A stretch of DNA of 64,000 nucleotides from Bacteroidota bacterium. GTDB taxonomy: Bacteria > Bacteroidota > Bacteroidia > 2-12-FULL-35-15. Location of the stretch: positions 113,794 through 177,793 of the forward strand of contig CANIQT010000005.1 of NCBI GenBank assembly GCA_947469885.1, given 5' to 3'. Below are positions 54,147-62,352 of this stretch, one piece after another. Every line of letters starts with the position of its first letter. The stretch's first letter is position 1. The position numbers and the translations under genes are program-made. A model generated the notes under the pieces. It saw only the letters and a program-made list of their open reading frames with translations, ran no database searches and was not told the origin of the DNA.

Positions 54147-54245
54147 GCTCAGGTCAAAAAAACACAAAAATTCCGACCTAAAAAACACCGTTCAATCACC
54201 AAAACGACCGTTTAAGTCCCCAAACTGTTCGTTCACACAATGGGA
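54147..54245. repeat. 20-21 bp tandem array, family A (diverged, reverse orientation)
   Basis: Units include TTCCGACCTAAAAAACACCG (54171), TTCAATCACCAAAACGACCG (54191) and TTTAAGTCCCCAAACTGTTC (54211). GTTCACACAA and CCCCAAAC words link it to the arrays at 16933 and 28178. It lies between the symporter gene and exbB. Confidence 0.8.
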
Positions 54246-54351
54246 TCACTATAATTCAAAAATTTGTCTGACCTTTGTACCGTGAATATTTTTCAGCATT
54301 AAATAATTAATAAACTTGTATTTTATATTTTACCATTTAAAATAGATTTAG

Positions 54352-54359
54352 TACGTTTG
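54352..54359 (+). promoter_or_regulatory. -7 element of the exbB operon (TACGTTTG)
   Basis: It matches TAnnTTTG and lies 105 bp upstream of exbB. A -33 element is not clear. Confidence 0.45.
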
Positions 54360-54463
54360 TTGCCCGAAAAAAAAAAGTAACAATAGTTAGTAATAAAAAA
54401 CAATCAACAACGAATAATAAACTAAGAAATCAATTAATTTAAAACCAAAAAACAAAAATCAAT

Positions 54464-55261
54464 ATGAGTAATCAAAAAACAACATCAGGCGGATTCAACT
54501 TTATGTCTGCATTAGTAGCAATTGTAATTTCAATTGTAGTGGGTATCGTTATTTATACAGTAGTATTGGGTGCTGCAGGCAACTTTGATGCCGAGGGTCA
54601 TCCAAAACCGGGAAATTATTTAGGGATGATGTACAAAGGTGGATTCATTGTTCCGTTGTTAATCGGGATATTAATTGTAGTAGTTACTTTTTCAATTGAG
54701 CGTTTAATAACTATTGCTCGCGCAAAAGGAAAAGGAAACACTACTGCATTTGTAAAAAACATAAAAGCAATGATTGTTACTCATCAATACAACGATGCAT
54801 TAGCAGCTTGCGACAAACAACAAGGCTCTTTGGCTAATGTGGTTCGCGCAGGAGTAGAAAAATTAAAATCTATCCATGATGATGGTTCGATGAACAAAGA
54901 AACAAAAGTGGCTGCATTGCAAAAAGAAATCGAAGAAGCAACATCATTAGAGTTACCAATGTTGTCTAAAAACTTAGTAATCATTTCTACTTGTGCATCC
55001 ATTGCTACACTTTGGGGATTGATTGGAACAGTATTAGGGATGATTCGTTCGTTTGCTGCGTTGGCTGCTGCGGGTGCTCCTGATACAAACGCATTATCTC
55101 AAGGTATTTCTGAGGCACTTATCAATACCGCTTTAGGTATTACTGCTTCTGTAATTGGAATTATTATGTACAACTATTTTTCTACCCGTGTAGATGCTAT
55201 TACTTATAGTATGGATGAGGCAGGATTTACTATTGTTCAGTCAGTAAGTTCAGGAGAATAA
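54464..55261 (+). CDS. exbB: ExbB/TolQ/MotA family proton channel
   Basis: 265 residues. Membrane segments lie at about 12-35, 62-82, 165-190 and 215-240. The conserved region SIATLWGLIGTVLGMIRSF and the NTALGITASVIGIIMYN helix form the channel lining. With ExbD it converts proton-motive force into TonB motion. It is first in the exbB-exbD-exbD-tonB cluster. Confidence 0.92.
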   Translation: MSNQKTTSGGFNFMSALVAIVISIVVGIVIYTVVLGAAGNFDAEGHPKPGNYLGMMYKGGFIVPLLIGILIVVVTFSIERLITIARAKGKGNTTAFVKNIKAMIVTHQYNDALAACDKQQGSLANVVRAGVEKLKSIHDDGSMNKETKVAALQKEIEEATSLELPMLSKNLVIISTCASIATLWGLIGTVLGMIRSFAALAAAGAPDTNALSQGISEALINTALGITASVIGIIMYNYFSTRVDAITYSMDEAGFTIVQSVSSGE

Positions 55262-55303
55262 TCAGAAACAGCACTATTTACTTATACCAATATAAAATAA
55301 GAT

Positions 55304-55966
55304 ATGCCTAAAATAAAACTGCCAAGAGCCAACCCATCGCTTGATATGACTCCAATGGTGGATTTGGCGTTCCTGTTGGTTACTTTCTTTATGCTTACCG
55401 CTTCGGTTCGTATGTCCGAACCGGTTATAGTTGATACTCCCGGTTCTCATTCCGAAAAATTATTGCCTGAAAATGTAATAATGCTCACGGTGGACAAAAA
55501 AGGGAAACCATTTTTCAATATCAGCAATGTGGAAGTAAGGATTAAAACACTGGAACAAATGGGGGCACAATACCAAATGACATTTACCGAAAAAGAAAAA
55601 AAAGCTTTTGGTAAAATGAGCAGTTTTGGTGTGCCAATGAAAGATTTGAAAAAATATATTGCCCTTTCTGAAAAAGAAAAAGAAGCATATAATTCGCCCG
55701 GAGTGCCACTTGATTCGTTAGATAATCAGTTATCTTATTGGATACGATACGGACATGTTCAGGAACGGACACTGGCAAAACAAGCTCAAGCAAAAGCAAA
55801 AAGTTTGGGACATCAGTTCAAAGATACTCCCCTTCGTTTTGCCATTAAAGCTGACGGACAGGCAAATTTCCTGAACGTGAAAGATGTTATAAAAGTGTTG
55901 ACAGATAATGATATTTATGTGTTCAACCTGATTACCAATCTGGAGAAAGGGGACGAAATAAATTAA
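55304..55966 (+). CDS. exbD: ExbD-type biopolymer transporter (first copy)
   Basis: 220 residues. It has the N-terminal segment SLDMTPMVDLAFLLVTFFML with the proton-carrying Asp (VDLAFL), then a periplasmic domain ending in AIKADGQANFLNVKDVIKVL. Longer than E. coli ExbD by a central insertion, as usual in Bacteroidota. Pairs with ExbB. Confidence 0.92.
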   Translation: MPKIKLPRANPSLDMTPMVDLAFLLVTFFMLTASVRMSEPVIVDTPGSHSEKLLPENVIMLTVDKKGKPFFNISNVEVRIKTLEQMGAQYQMTFTEKEKKAFGKMSSFGVPMKDLKKYIALSEKEKEAYNSPGVPLDSLDNQLSYWIRYGHVQERTLAKQAQAKAKSLGHQFKDTPLRFAIKADGQANFLNVKDVIKVLTDNDIYVFNLITNLEKGDEIN

Positions 55967-56029
55967 CTTTCAGTTCGCCTGTGCGGATTGACAAACAGCT
56001 ATTAACCAATAACTATCAACTAAAAAGAT

Positions 56030-56689
56030 ATGGCAGAAGTAAATACCGGTGACGGTGGCGGGCATGGTAAGCACGACAAGAAAAGAGCCAAAAAATCGTC
56101 CACCCGAATAGACATGACACCCATGGTGGATTTGGCGTTTTTGCTCCTTACGTTTTTCGTACTTACCTCCACTTTCAGCAAATCGAAAGTAATGGAGATT
56201 CCTTTTCCAAAAGACCCGAAAGATTTGAAAGTGCAGCAAAAAGTAAACAATGCAATTACCTTTTTACTTACGAAAGAAAATGGAATCTATTATTATAATG
56301 GTCCATTCAATTTGAAAGGAAACAAAGAGGGAAAACCACCAACCACTATTACAAAAACAGATTTTTCGGCTAAGGGATTACATGAATTATTGTTGGACAG
56401 AAACAAACCAACAATAGATGCCATCAAAAGGCTGGAAGAAAAATATAAACGCAAAGAAATTGCGGATACCACTTACAAACGTTTAGCGTTAAGAGAGCAG
56501 GGCAGAAGTGCAGATGCTTCGAAAGGCATAGTAGCTGCTTTAACCGTGCTTATTAAAACTGACGATAAAGCAGTGTATAAAAATGTGGTGGATTTGATTG
56601 ACGAAGTAAAAATTTGCAACATTGGTATCTATGCTATTGTGGATATGATGGCTAGCGAAAAAGAATTATTAGACGCAGAAACAAAATAA
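56030..56689 (+). CDS. exbD: ExbD-type biopolymer transporter (second copy)
   Basis: 219 residues. A charged N-terminus (HGKHDKKRAKKSSTR) precedes RIDMTPMVDLAFLLLTFFVL with the channel Asp. The periplasmic domain differs from the first copy. Two ExbD paralogues beside one ExbB are typical of this Bacteroidota cluster, suggesting hetero-dimers, which is inference. Confidence 0.92.
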   Translation: MAEVNTGDGGGHGKHDKKRAKKSSTRIDMTPMVDLAFLLLTFFVLTSTFSKSKVMEIPFPKDPKDLKVQQKVNNAITFLLTKENGIYYYNGPFNLKGNKEGKPPTTITKTDFSAKGLHELLLDRNKPTIDAIKRLEEKYKRKEIADTTYKRLALREQGRSADASKGIVAALTVLIKTDDKAVYKNVVDLIDEVKICNIGIYAIVDMMASEKELLDAETK

Positions 56690-56704
56690 TTAATTATTGT
56701 AATC

Positions 56705-57517
56705 ATGCCGGAAAAAACATTATTTAATGAGTGGACAGATGTGGTAGCCGAAGGTCGTAATGCACTTGTTTTTAAAGAAAGAAACAAGAATTACGGAGCT
56801 TTTGAGTTACGCAGAAGGTACAATCGTACTGTTACCATTGCACTTACCATTGCAGTAGTTTCTTTTTTATTTTTGGTAAGTATTCCTAAAATTATCGAAA
56901 TTATTGAAGGAATGAAAATCGAAGACCCTAAAGCAGTTGAAATAACTTCGGCCGATTTAACTCCTCCTCCTTTGGACAAAGAATTGCCACCACCACCACC
57001 ACCACCACCACCACCACCGGTTGAACAAACGATTAAGTTTACTCCGCCTGTGGTTACTGATGAGCCTATTGTGGAGCCACCTCCGGTAATTACCGAAGAT
57101 TCTCCAAAAATATCTACTGAAACACATGAAAAAACAGGAGATGACGAAATTGTGATTCCGGAAGCTACCAATGTGGTGGTTGCGCCTAAAGAAGATGAAA
57201 TTTTTTTGGTAGTGGAACAGCAAGCTGAATTCCCTGGTGGAGTGGCCGAACTTTACAAATACATTCAGAAAAGTGTGCAGTACCCTCAGGTAGAAAAAGA
57301 AGCGGGGATAACAGGTACTTGTTACTTATCGTTTGTGGTGGAAAAAAATGGAAGCATTACCGATGTACAAGTATTAAGAGGTGTTTCGGGCGGACCCGGA
57401 TGCGACCGCGAAGCGATACGCGTTGTAAAATCAATGCCGGCATGGAAACCGGGACGACAAGCCGGACATGAAGTGCGTGTTCGTTTCAACCTGCCTATTA
57501 AGTTTAATATACACTAA
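56705..57517 (+). CDS. tonB: TonB energy-transducing protein
   Basis: 270 residues. A short cytoplasmic N-terminus is followed by a membrane helix at about 43-60, a proline-rich spacer with eleven consecutive Pro (95-105, encoded largely by CCA codons), and a TonB C-terminal domain at about 182-270 (FPGGVAELYKYIQ, YPQVEKEAGITG, GSITDVQVLRGV, MPAWKPGRQAGHEVRV). It couples ExbBD to outer-membrane receptors such as the one at 25.8 kb. The (CCA)n tract is a potential slippage site. Confidence 0.93.
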   Translation: MPEKTLFNEWTDVVAEGRNALVFKERNKNYGAFELRRRYNRTVTIALTIAVVSFLFLVSIPKIIEIIEGMKIEDPKAVEITSADLTPPPLDKELPPPPPPPPPPPVEQTIKFTPPVVTDEPIVEPPPVITEDSPKISTETHEKTGDDEIVIPEATNVVVAPKEDEIFLVVEQQAEFPGGVAELYKYIQKSVQYPQVEKEAGITGTCYLSFVVEKNGSITDVQVLRGVSGGPGCDREAIRVVKSMPAWKPGRQAGHEVRVRFNLPIKFNIH

Positions 57518-57520
57518 ATA

Positions 57521-57754
57521 GTGGTGTTTTCGGGCAGTCACCCATTGATAGAAAAAATACGCTACTATTCAAGTTATGTAATGATAGTAGTTTATATGGC
57601 ACTGGGAATCGTGTTCTTTTTTACCGACATTGCCGAAACCACTTTCCCATCTTACCGGAAAGAAATAGGAAGCACCATGATAATTTATTCTGTTATCAGG
57701 CTGGTGTTGACCTACAGAAAAAACAAAAGAGAAAAAAATGAGTTCACGGATTAA
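57521..57754 (+). CDS. Small two-helix membrane protein (GTG start)
   Basis: 77 residues beginning GTG GTG TTT, 3 bp after tonB. Two predicted membrane segments (about 19-36 and 48-65) and a basic C-terminus. No named family. It overlaps the next small gene by 17 bp, implying translational coupling. The paired small membrane proteins are part of the exb-tonB transcript; function is unknown. Confidence 0.65.
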   Translation: MVFSGSHPLIEKIRYYSSYVMIVVYMALGIVFFFTDIAETTFPSYRKEIGSTMIIYSVIRLVLTYRKNKREKNEFTD

Positions 57755-58007
57755 AATAAAACACAGTTGGAACATGCTCCGATTTTATCTGAGTTTCATG
57801 CTTCTTTCGTTTTATTTAACCGTTGCTATTCTTTTTTTATTCACCGACATGTGGAAAGACCTCATTCCAAAAGGCAGAGGACTCATTGGGTTGGTGCTTT
57901 TGTTATTTGGTGCTTTCCGTTTTTATGTTGCGTACCGTAGGTTCAGAGCCAAAAAAGCACGAATTCATGCCATCAAATCTTTCAAGATAGATTCTTCGGT
58001 TGAATAA
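57738..58007 (+). CDS. Small two-helix membrane protein
   Basis: 89 residues with two membrane segments (about 13-34 and 46-66), a RFRAKKARIH basic stretch and similarity in layout to the preceding protein, perhaps a paralogue. Overlaps both neighbours (17 bp and 8 bp). Function is unknown. Confidence 0.65.
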   Translation: MSSRIKIKHSWNMLRFYLSFMLLSFYLTVAILFLFTDMWKDLIPKGRGLIGLVLLLFGAFRFYVAYRRFRAKKARIHAIKSFKIDSSVE

Positions 58008-58923
58008 ATACTTCTTCATATTATTTATTTCTGTTCTTATTTATGCCTGTGCAGGAGGTACATCTAACGAGCCTACCGATACTGCCACTTCGGGAGAAGT
58101 GAATATTATTGTGGACGAATCGTTTCAGCAATTGTTCGATACCCAAATTTACACCTTTGAGAGTTTATACCCTAATGCACATATTAAAGCCAAATACATG
58201 TCCGAAACCAATGCATTGCAGCAGATGATAAACGATTCGTGCAAGGTAGTGGTGATGTGTCGTGATTTGACTAAAGATGAGCGAAAATCGTTTGAACAAC
58301 AAAACATTTATCCTATTTCCACCAAAATTGCTGAAGATGCCATTGCCTTGATTGTAAATCCTGAAAACACCGATTCATCCTTAACCATTGAAAAAGTAAA
58401 ATCTATTTTGTTAGGCAATGATAGTTTATGGAATCAGATTAATAAGAACAGTAAATTAGGAAAAATAAAAGTAGTGTTTGATAATGCAGGCTCAGCAAAC
58501 GAACGATACATGAAAGATACTGTGTTGAATGGAAAAGAATTTGGTAAAAATGTGTTTGCTGTTAAATCAAACCCTGAAGTGATAGATTTTGTAAGTAAAA
58601 ACAAAAATGCAATTGGTTTTTTGAGTGTCAACTGGATTAGCGACCATGACGACACAGTGGCTCTTAATTTCCTGAAAAAAGTAACTGTTTTGGCAATCAA
58701 AAAAAACGACACGCTGGAGGGCTATATGCCTTATCAGGCGTATATTAAAACCAAAGATTATCCTTACTGTCGCGATGTATATACCATCAACCGACAAACA
58801 AGAAATGGTCTTGGTATGGGATTTGTATCCTTTGTGGCAGGAGAGAAAGGTCAGTTGATGATTCTTAAAGCAGGATTGATTCCGGCAATAGCTCCCACAC
58901 GAATGGTTAGAGTGAGTTATTAA
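58000..58923 (+). CDS. PstS-like phosphate-binding lipoprotein (TTG start)
   Basis: 307 residues from TTG at 58000, overlapping the previous stop by 8 bp. The lipobox IYAC gives Cys17. The mature protein is a periplasmic-binding-protein fold of the PBP_like_2/PstS type (AIALIVNPENTDSSLTIEKVKSILLG, FVAGEKGQLMILKAG). No PstCAB permease is adjacent. Its place in a TonB operon is the Bacteroidota arrangement; it may bind phosphate or act structurally. Confidence 0.8.
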   Translation: MNKYFFILFISVLIYACAGGTSNEPTDTATSGEVNIIVDESFQQLFDTQIYTFESLYPNAHIKAKYMSETNALQQMINDSCKVVVMCRDLTKDERKSFEQQNIYPISTKIAEDAIALIVNPENTDSSLTIEKVKSILLGNDSLWNQINKNSKLGKIKVVFDNAGSANERYMKDTVLNGKEFGKNVFAVKSNPEVIDFVSKNKNAIGFLSVNWISDHDDTVALNFLKKVTVLAIKKNDTLEGYMPYQAYIKTKDYPYCRDVYTINRQTRNGLGMGFVSFVAGEKGQLMILKAGLIPAIAPTRMVRVSY

Positions 58924-58924
58924 C

Positions 58925-58953
58925 GGTTACCAATAAACAAATAGAAACGAATC
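58925..58953. repeat. Inverted partner of the 43-bp repeat
   Basis: GGTTACCAATAAAC and AACGAATC are the reverse complement of the GATTCGTTTATT and TAACC words in the following tandem repeat. Confidence 0.6.
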
Positions 58954-58994
58954 TACTAAAGAACAAATTTTTACATCTTTTCATGAATTAGTTT

Positions 58995-59142
58995 GATTCG
59001 TTTATTTGTAACCTTCGTAGTTTCGTAAATTAGTTTTGATTCGTTTATTAGTAACCTTCGTAGTTTCGTAAATTAGTTTTGATTCGTTTATTAGTAACCT
59101 TTGTAGTTTCGTAAATTAGTTTTGATTCGTTTATTAGTAACC
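58995..59142. repeat. 43-bp tandem repeat upstream of the TPR gene
   Basis: GATTCGTTTATT starts at 58995, 59038, 59081 and 59124, exactly 43 bp apart. Copies are nearly identical (one carries TTTGTAG for TTCGTAG). It fills the gap just before the TPR gene. Confidence 0.9.
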
Positions 59143-59159
59143 ATAATTTTAAAAACAAA

Positions 59160-60746
59160 ATGAAAAAAGTAAGATTATTTTTGAGTGCGAGTATGATGTT
59201 TACTACTGCATTGTTTTCACAAACATTGAACGATGCAATTAAACAAACCCTGAACGAACAGTTTGAGCCGGCCGATGCTGCTTTTAAAGTCTTGATACAG
59301 GCAAACCCTACCAGTGGCGAATTCTATTTTTATTACGGAGAAAATTTTTTTAGAAATGAGAAGATGGCACAAGCAGCCGAAATGTATAACAAAGCGGTGG
59401 AGGTAAATGCTACTAGTCCGTTTGGATACATTGGTGTGGGTAAAATACAATGGGAGCAAGGCAAACAAACCGAAGCAAAAGCAAGTTTTTATAAAGCTCA
59501 AACGTTATCTGCCAACAAAAATGCAACCGTGTTGATGAAAATTGCAGAAGAATACATCAATGCAGAACAAAAAAACCTGGTGGATGCCTTTGCCTTGCTG
59601 GACCTTGCAGCCAAACTGGAACCTAAAAACCCCGAAGTATATATATTAATGGGCGATGCGTATATGGAACAACAAAATGGAACCAAAGCCATTGATAATT
59701 ACGAAAAAGCGGGAACCATGGACCCTAAATCGGTAAAAGCAATACTCCGTCAGGGGCAGTTGTGGAACCGCAGCAGGAACTATGAAAAAGCCTTAGAGTT
59801 TTATAAAAAAGCCAAATTGGTGGATTCTTCGTTTGCGCCTGCATACCGCGAGTTGGCCGAAATTTATTTCCGTGCTGGTGCATACAAAACCGCTTCGGCA
59901 CAATACAAACGTTATTTGGAATTGAATCCTAATTGTAGTGCTAAAGCTCGTTATGCAGGGTTTTTGGAAGAAGCCAAACAATACAAAGAGTCGGTGGAAG
60001 CCAGCAAAGATGCGTTGAAATGTGATAGTAACAATGTGTACTTGTACCGTTACCTTGCATTTGATTATTATAACCTTAAAAACTTTAGCGATGGAGTTCC
60101 AGCAAGCAATAACTTCTTTAAAAGAGTAACTCCGGAAGTAAAAGTAATTTCTCAGGACTATGAATACAAAGGAAAGTTTAATGCTCAAACAGGAAACGAC
60201 TCCCTGGCTATTATTGATTGGAAAAAAGCCATCGAAATGGATACTACCCGTAAAGAGTTATACAATGATATTGCTTCGTGTTTGATGAAAATGAAAAAGT
60301 ACAACGAAGCCATTGAACTGTATATGAAAAAAATAAAATCGGGGAAAGCTACCGTAAACGATTCGCTGGCTTTGGGCCGTGCTTATTATTATTCAAAAGA
60401 TTTTATAAATGCGGATACTACTTTTGCTGATGTAATGCGTTTGCGCCCTACTTTTTATCAGGGGTTTTTATGGAGAGCAAAAACCAACGTACAGATGGAT
60501 CCTAAAAACGAAAAATGGTTGGCTAAGGGGTACTACGAATCTTTTATTGCCAAACTGAAACCGGAAGACACCGAAAAAGTGAAATCGTACATCATAGAAG
60601 CCTATAATTATATAGGGGTGTATTATCTCACCAAAAAAGAATACTGCACCGCCAAATCGTTTTTTGTTTTAATCTTTAACCTGGACCCAACAAACGTGAA
60701 TGCCAAAAAATTTCTGGAAAGTGCTGAAGGCAAAAAGTGCCCGTAA
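59160..60746 (+). CDS. Periplasmic TPR-repeat protein of the TonB cluster
   Basis: 528 residues with a signal peptide to about residue 21 (MKKVRLFLSASMMFTTALFS). At least eight TPR helices pairs follow, with typical A/G-Y-A-P patterns (YNKAVEVNATSPFGYIGVG, YEKAGTMDPKSVKAILRQG, YKRYLELNPNCSAKARYAG). It is probably a scaffold for protein interactions in the periplasm. Last gene of the exbB-tonB region, followed by a terminator. Confidence 0.85.
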   Translation: MKKVRLFLSASMMFTTALFSQTLNDAIKQTLNEQFEPADAAFKVLIQANPTSGEFYFYYGENFFRNEKMAQAAEMYNKAVEVNATSPFGYIGVGKIQWEQGKQTEAKASFYKAQTLSANKNATVLMKIAEEYINAEQKNLVDAFALLDLAAKLEPKNPEVYILMGDAYMEQQNGTKAIDNYEKAGTMDPKSVKAILRQGQLWNRSRNYEKALEFYKKAKLVDSSFAPAYRELAEIYFRAGAYKTASAQYKRYLELNPNCSAKARYAGFLEEAKQYKESVEASKDALKCDSNNVYLYRYLAFDYYNLKNFSDGVPASNNFFKRVTPEVKVISQDYEYKGKFNAQTGNDSLAIIDWKKAIEMDTTRKELYNDIASCLMKMKKYNEAIELYMKKIKSGKATVNDSLALGRAYYYSKDFINADTTFADVMRLRPTFYQGFLWRAKTNVQMDPKNEKWLAKGYYESFIAKLKPEDTEKVKSYIIEAYNYIGVYYLTKKEYCTAKSFFVLIFNLDPTNVNAKKFLESAEGKKCP

Positions 60747-60774
60747 CACTTCGTTAAGCCGACAGTTTATAAAC

Positions 60775-60813
60775 AAAACCCCCGCCTTGCATTGCTGCAA
60801 AGCGGGGGTTTTT
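60775..60813 (+). terminator. Terminator of the TonB operon
   Basis: Stem CCCCCGC/GCGGGGG with a run of T. Confidence 0.92.
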
Positions 60814-60877
60814 GTTGTTTTTATTTTTGGTGCCACTTTCCCCTCTCCCATGAAGAGGATTTAGGGGTGAGGTCTTT

Positions 60878-60929
60878 CGGCAAGATGCCGGTTAAACTTT
60901 ACGTAAAGAGGACGTTACGCCAAACAGGA
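60878..60929. repeat. Partial copy of the accessory-region hairpin repeat
   Basis: CGGCAAGATGCCGGTTAAAC is followed by a diverged GAGGACGTTACGCC. It lacks the terminator half present in the other copies. Confidence 0.7.
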
Positions 60930-60980
60930 GTACGCTACTTTCAACAGGAATTTAAAATTGCCTTTTAAAGATTAATTGAT

Positions 60981-61256
60981 TTATTTTTTATTCCACCAAT
61001 CCGACAAATAGGAAAAAACACGATGAGCTAATGCTTTACTTTTTGAAGCTAGTTCATGATTTCCATTTTCATGATGTTTTACAACTTCCAGATGATGCTT
61101 TGCAGCTTCCAAATGCTTTTTAGCTGCTGTTTTGTGAGTTTCAATTCCTTTTTTAATTTCTGCAGACATTGTTGACTTTACTGTTTTTGTAGTTTTTGCT
61201 GCCTTTTTCGAAACAGCTTTTTTAACTGCTTTTGCCGGTTTAGCTTTTGTTGCCAT
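60981..61256 (-). CDS. Lysine-rich histone H1-like DNA-binding protein
   Basis: 91 residues. The N-terminal 35 are Lys/Ala/Thr-rich (KAKPAKAVKKAVSKKAAKT), as in histone H1 and bacterial Hc1 tails. A His/Lys helix (THKTAAKKHLEAAKHHLEVV) and a short C-terminus (HRVFSYLSDWWNKK) follow. Nucleoid binding is inferred. The promoter TAAGTTTG is at 61299. Confidence 0.7.
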   Translation of the reverse strand: MATKAKPAKAVKKAVSKKAAKTTKTVKSTMSAEIKKGIETHKTAAKKHLEAAKHHLEVVKHHENGNHELASKSKALAHRVFSYLSDWWNKK

Positions 61257-61298
61257 AATTATTTTATTTTAAAGTGAGAATTAATTTCCACACCGATA

Positions 61299-61306
61299 CA
61301 AACTTA
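61299..61306 (-). promoter_or_regulatory. -7 element of the histone-like gene (TAAGTTTG)
   Basis: The reverse complement of caaactta, 43 bp upstream of the start. Confidence 0.45.
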
Positions 61307-61449
61307 GTGAGTTTTGAATAAGCCGGCATTACATAACTTTGTATAAACTTTACATAATTAACAGCTATAAAAATTATGGTAATCAATCACTGATTCCGGC
61401 TGAATGCCATTAAATAAGAAGCGATGACTATACCCAACAGGTTTTTTTT

Positions 61450-61566
61450 CTTCTTTTGGCAAATAAAAAAACTCCTTACATTTCTGCAAGGAGCTTTTTT
61501 GTTTTCTTAAAACGGCAAGATGCCGGTTAAACCGGACGTAGCGAGGACGCTACGCCCAAATGGGGG
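61450..61566. repeat. Accessory hairpin repeat, copy 1
   Basis: Order on the plus strand: TTTTGGCAAA, terminator hairpin CTCCTT/AAGGAG, GGCAAGATGCC, CCGGTTAAACCGG, CGTAGCG-AGGA-CGCTACG, GCCCAAATGGGGG. It ends exactly at the stop codon of the MazF-like gene. Confidence 0.9.
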
Positions 61567-61887
61567 TTAGTTTGTAACCAGATAATCAGACAAATTTTTC
61601 AGTAATCGTTTGTGTCGGGAATCTTCTATTCTTCCAATAGCTCCTGATATTGAACTTTGCGGAAGAACAGACAAAAAACCAATTCTGATTACAGATGATT
61701 TTAATAACCCGCTTTCTTTAAAATCGAAATCTACACTTTTAATAATTTCGTCAAAGCCTTCAATAAATTGGCTTAGTTGAGAACTTATTCCACAAACTAA
61801 TAAATCATTATATTTGGGCATCACTTTCAATATTAGTACCGGACGTGGTTTTAATTTCCCGTCCGCTTGTCTCATTGAGGTAAGCAC
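61567..61887 (-). CDS. PemK/MazF-family type II toxin
   Basis: 106 residues in the called frame. MazF-fold strands LTSMRQADGKLKPRPVLIL, YNDLLVCGISSQL and SVIRIGFLSVLPQSS identify an mRNA interferase-like protein. The called start is GTG at 61887. In the same frame, upstream codons read LLIKEGSI without a standard start codon, although family members usually begin about there, so the true start may lie upstream or be non-canonical. It follows its antitoxin by 4 bp, and the repeat follows its stop without a gap. Confidence 0.82.
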   Translation of the reverse strand: MLTSMRQADGKLKPRPVLILKVMPKYNDLLVCGISSQLSQFIEGFDEIIKSVDFDFKESGLLKSSVIRIGFLSVLPQSSISGAIGRIEDSRHKRLLKNLSDYLVTN

Positions 61888-61891
61888 AATA

Positions 61892-62119
61892 CTACCTTCT
61901 TTTATAAGCAGGATTAGGCTCTTTTACCATACTTTCGGTATATTCCGGTTCGTCATCAGAATAAGCTTTTGCAATGTTTTCTTTTGCAAATGATTCCCAT
62001 TCTTTTTTTTCATCTTCCTCTATTTCCGACTTTTCAACAACAGGAATTTTCAAAGACTTTAAAAACACTACAAGTGCCTCGTACACTTTTTTATCTTTTA
62101 TATTAATTAATAGTTCCAT
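61892..62119 (-). CDS. Antitoxin of the MazF-like toxin
   Basis: 75 residues. A beta/alpha N-terminal segment (MELLINIKDKKVYEALVVFLKSL) precedes an acidic flexible C-terminus (SEIEEDEKKEWESF, EPEYTESMVKEPN) likely to wrap the toxin. Position directly before the toxin supports an antitoxin role. Promoter at 62136. Confidence 0.75.
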   Translation of the reverse strand: MELLINIKDKKVYEALVVFLKSLKIPVVEKSEIEEDEKKEWESFAKENIAKAYSDDEPEYTESMVKEPNPAYKRR

Positions 62120-62135
62120 TGTTTTATTTTTTTTA

Positions 62136-62143
62136 CAAAGATA
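62136..62143 (-). promoter_or_regulatory. -7 element of the mazEF-like module (TATCTTTG)
   Basis: The reverse complement of caaagata, 17 bp upstream of the antitoxin. The same motif and context occur at 62907. Confidence 0.6.
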
Positions 62144-62235
62144 ATTCTTTTTTGTTTAGACGGCACAATCTGTTGTGCTAACAACCCCGCCTCACATCTC
62201 TGCAAAACAGGGGTTTTTGTTGTTTTATTTCTTCC

Positions 62236-62352
62236 TTTCTTTTGGCAAATAAAAAAACTCCTTACATTTCTGCAAGGAGCTTTTTTGTTCTCTTAAAACG
62301 GCAAGATGCCGGTTAAACCGGATGTAGCGAGGACGTTACGCCCAACTGGGGG
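62236..62352. repeat. Accessory hairpin repeat, copy 2
   Basis: Nearly identical to copy 1 throughout, with GATGTAGCGAGGACGTTACG in the last hairpin. It ends exactly at the stop codon of the RelE/ParE-like gene. Confidence 0.9.
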
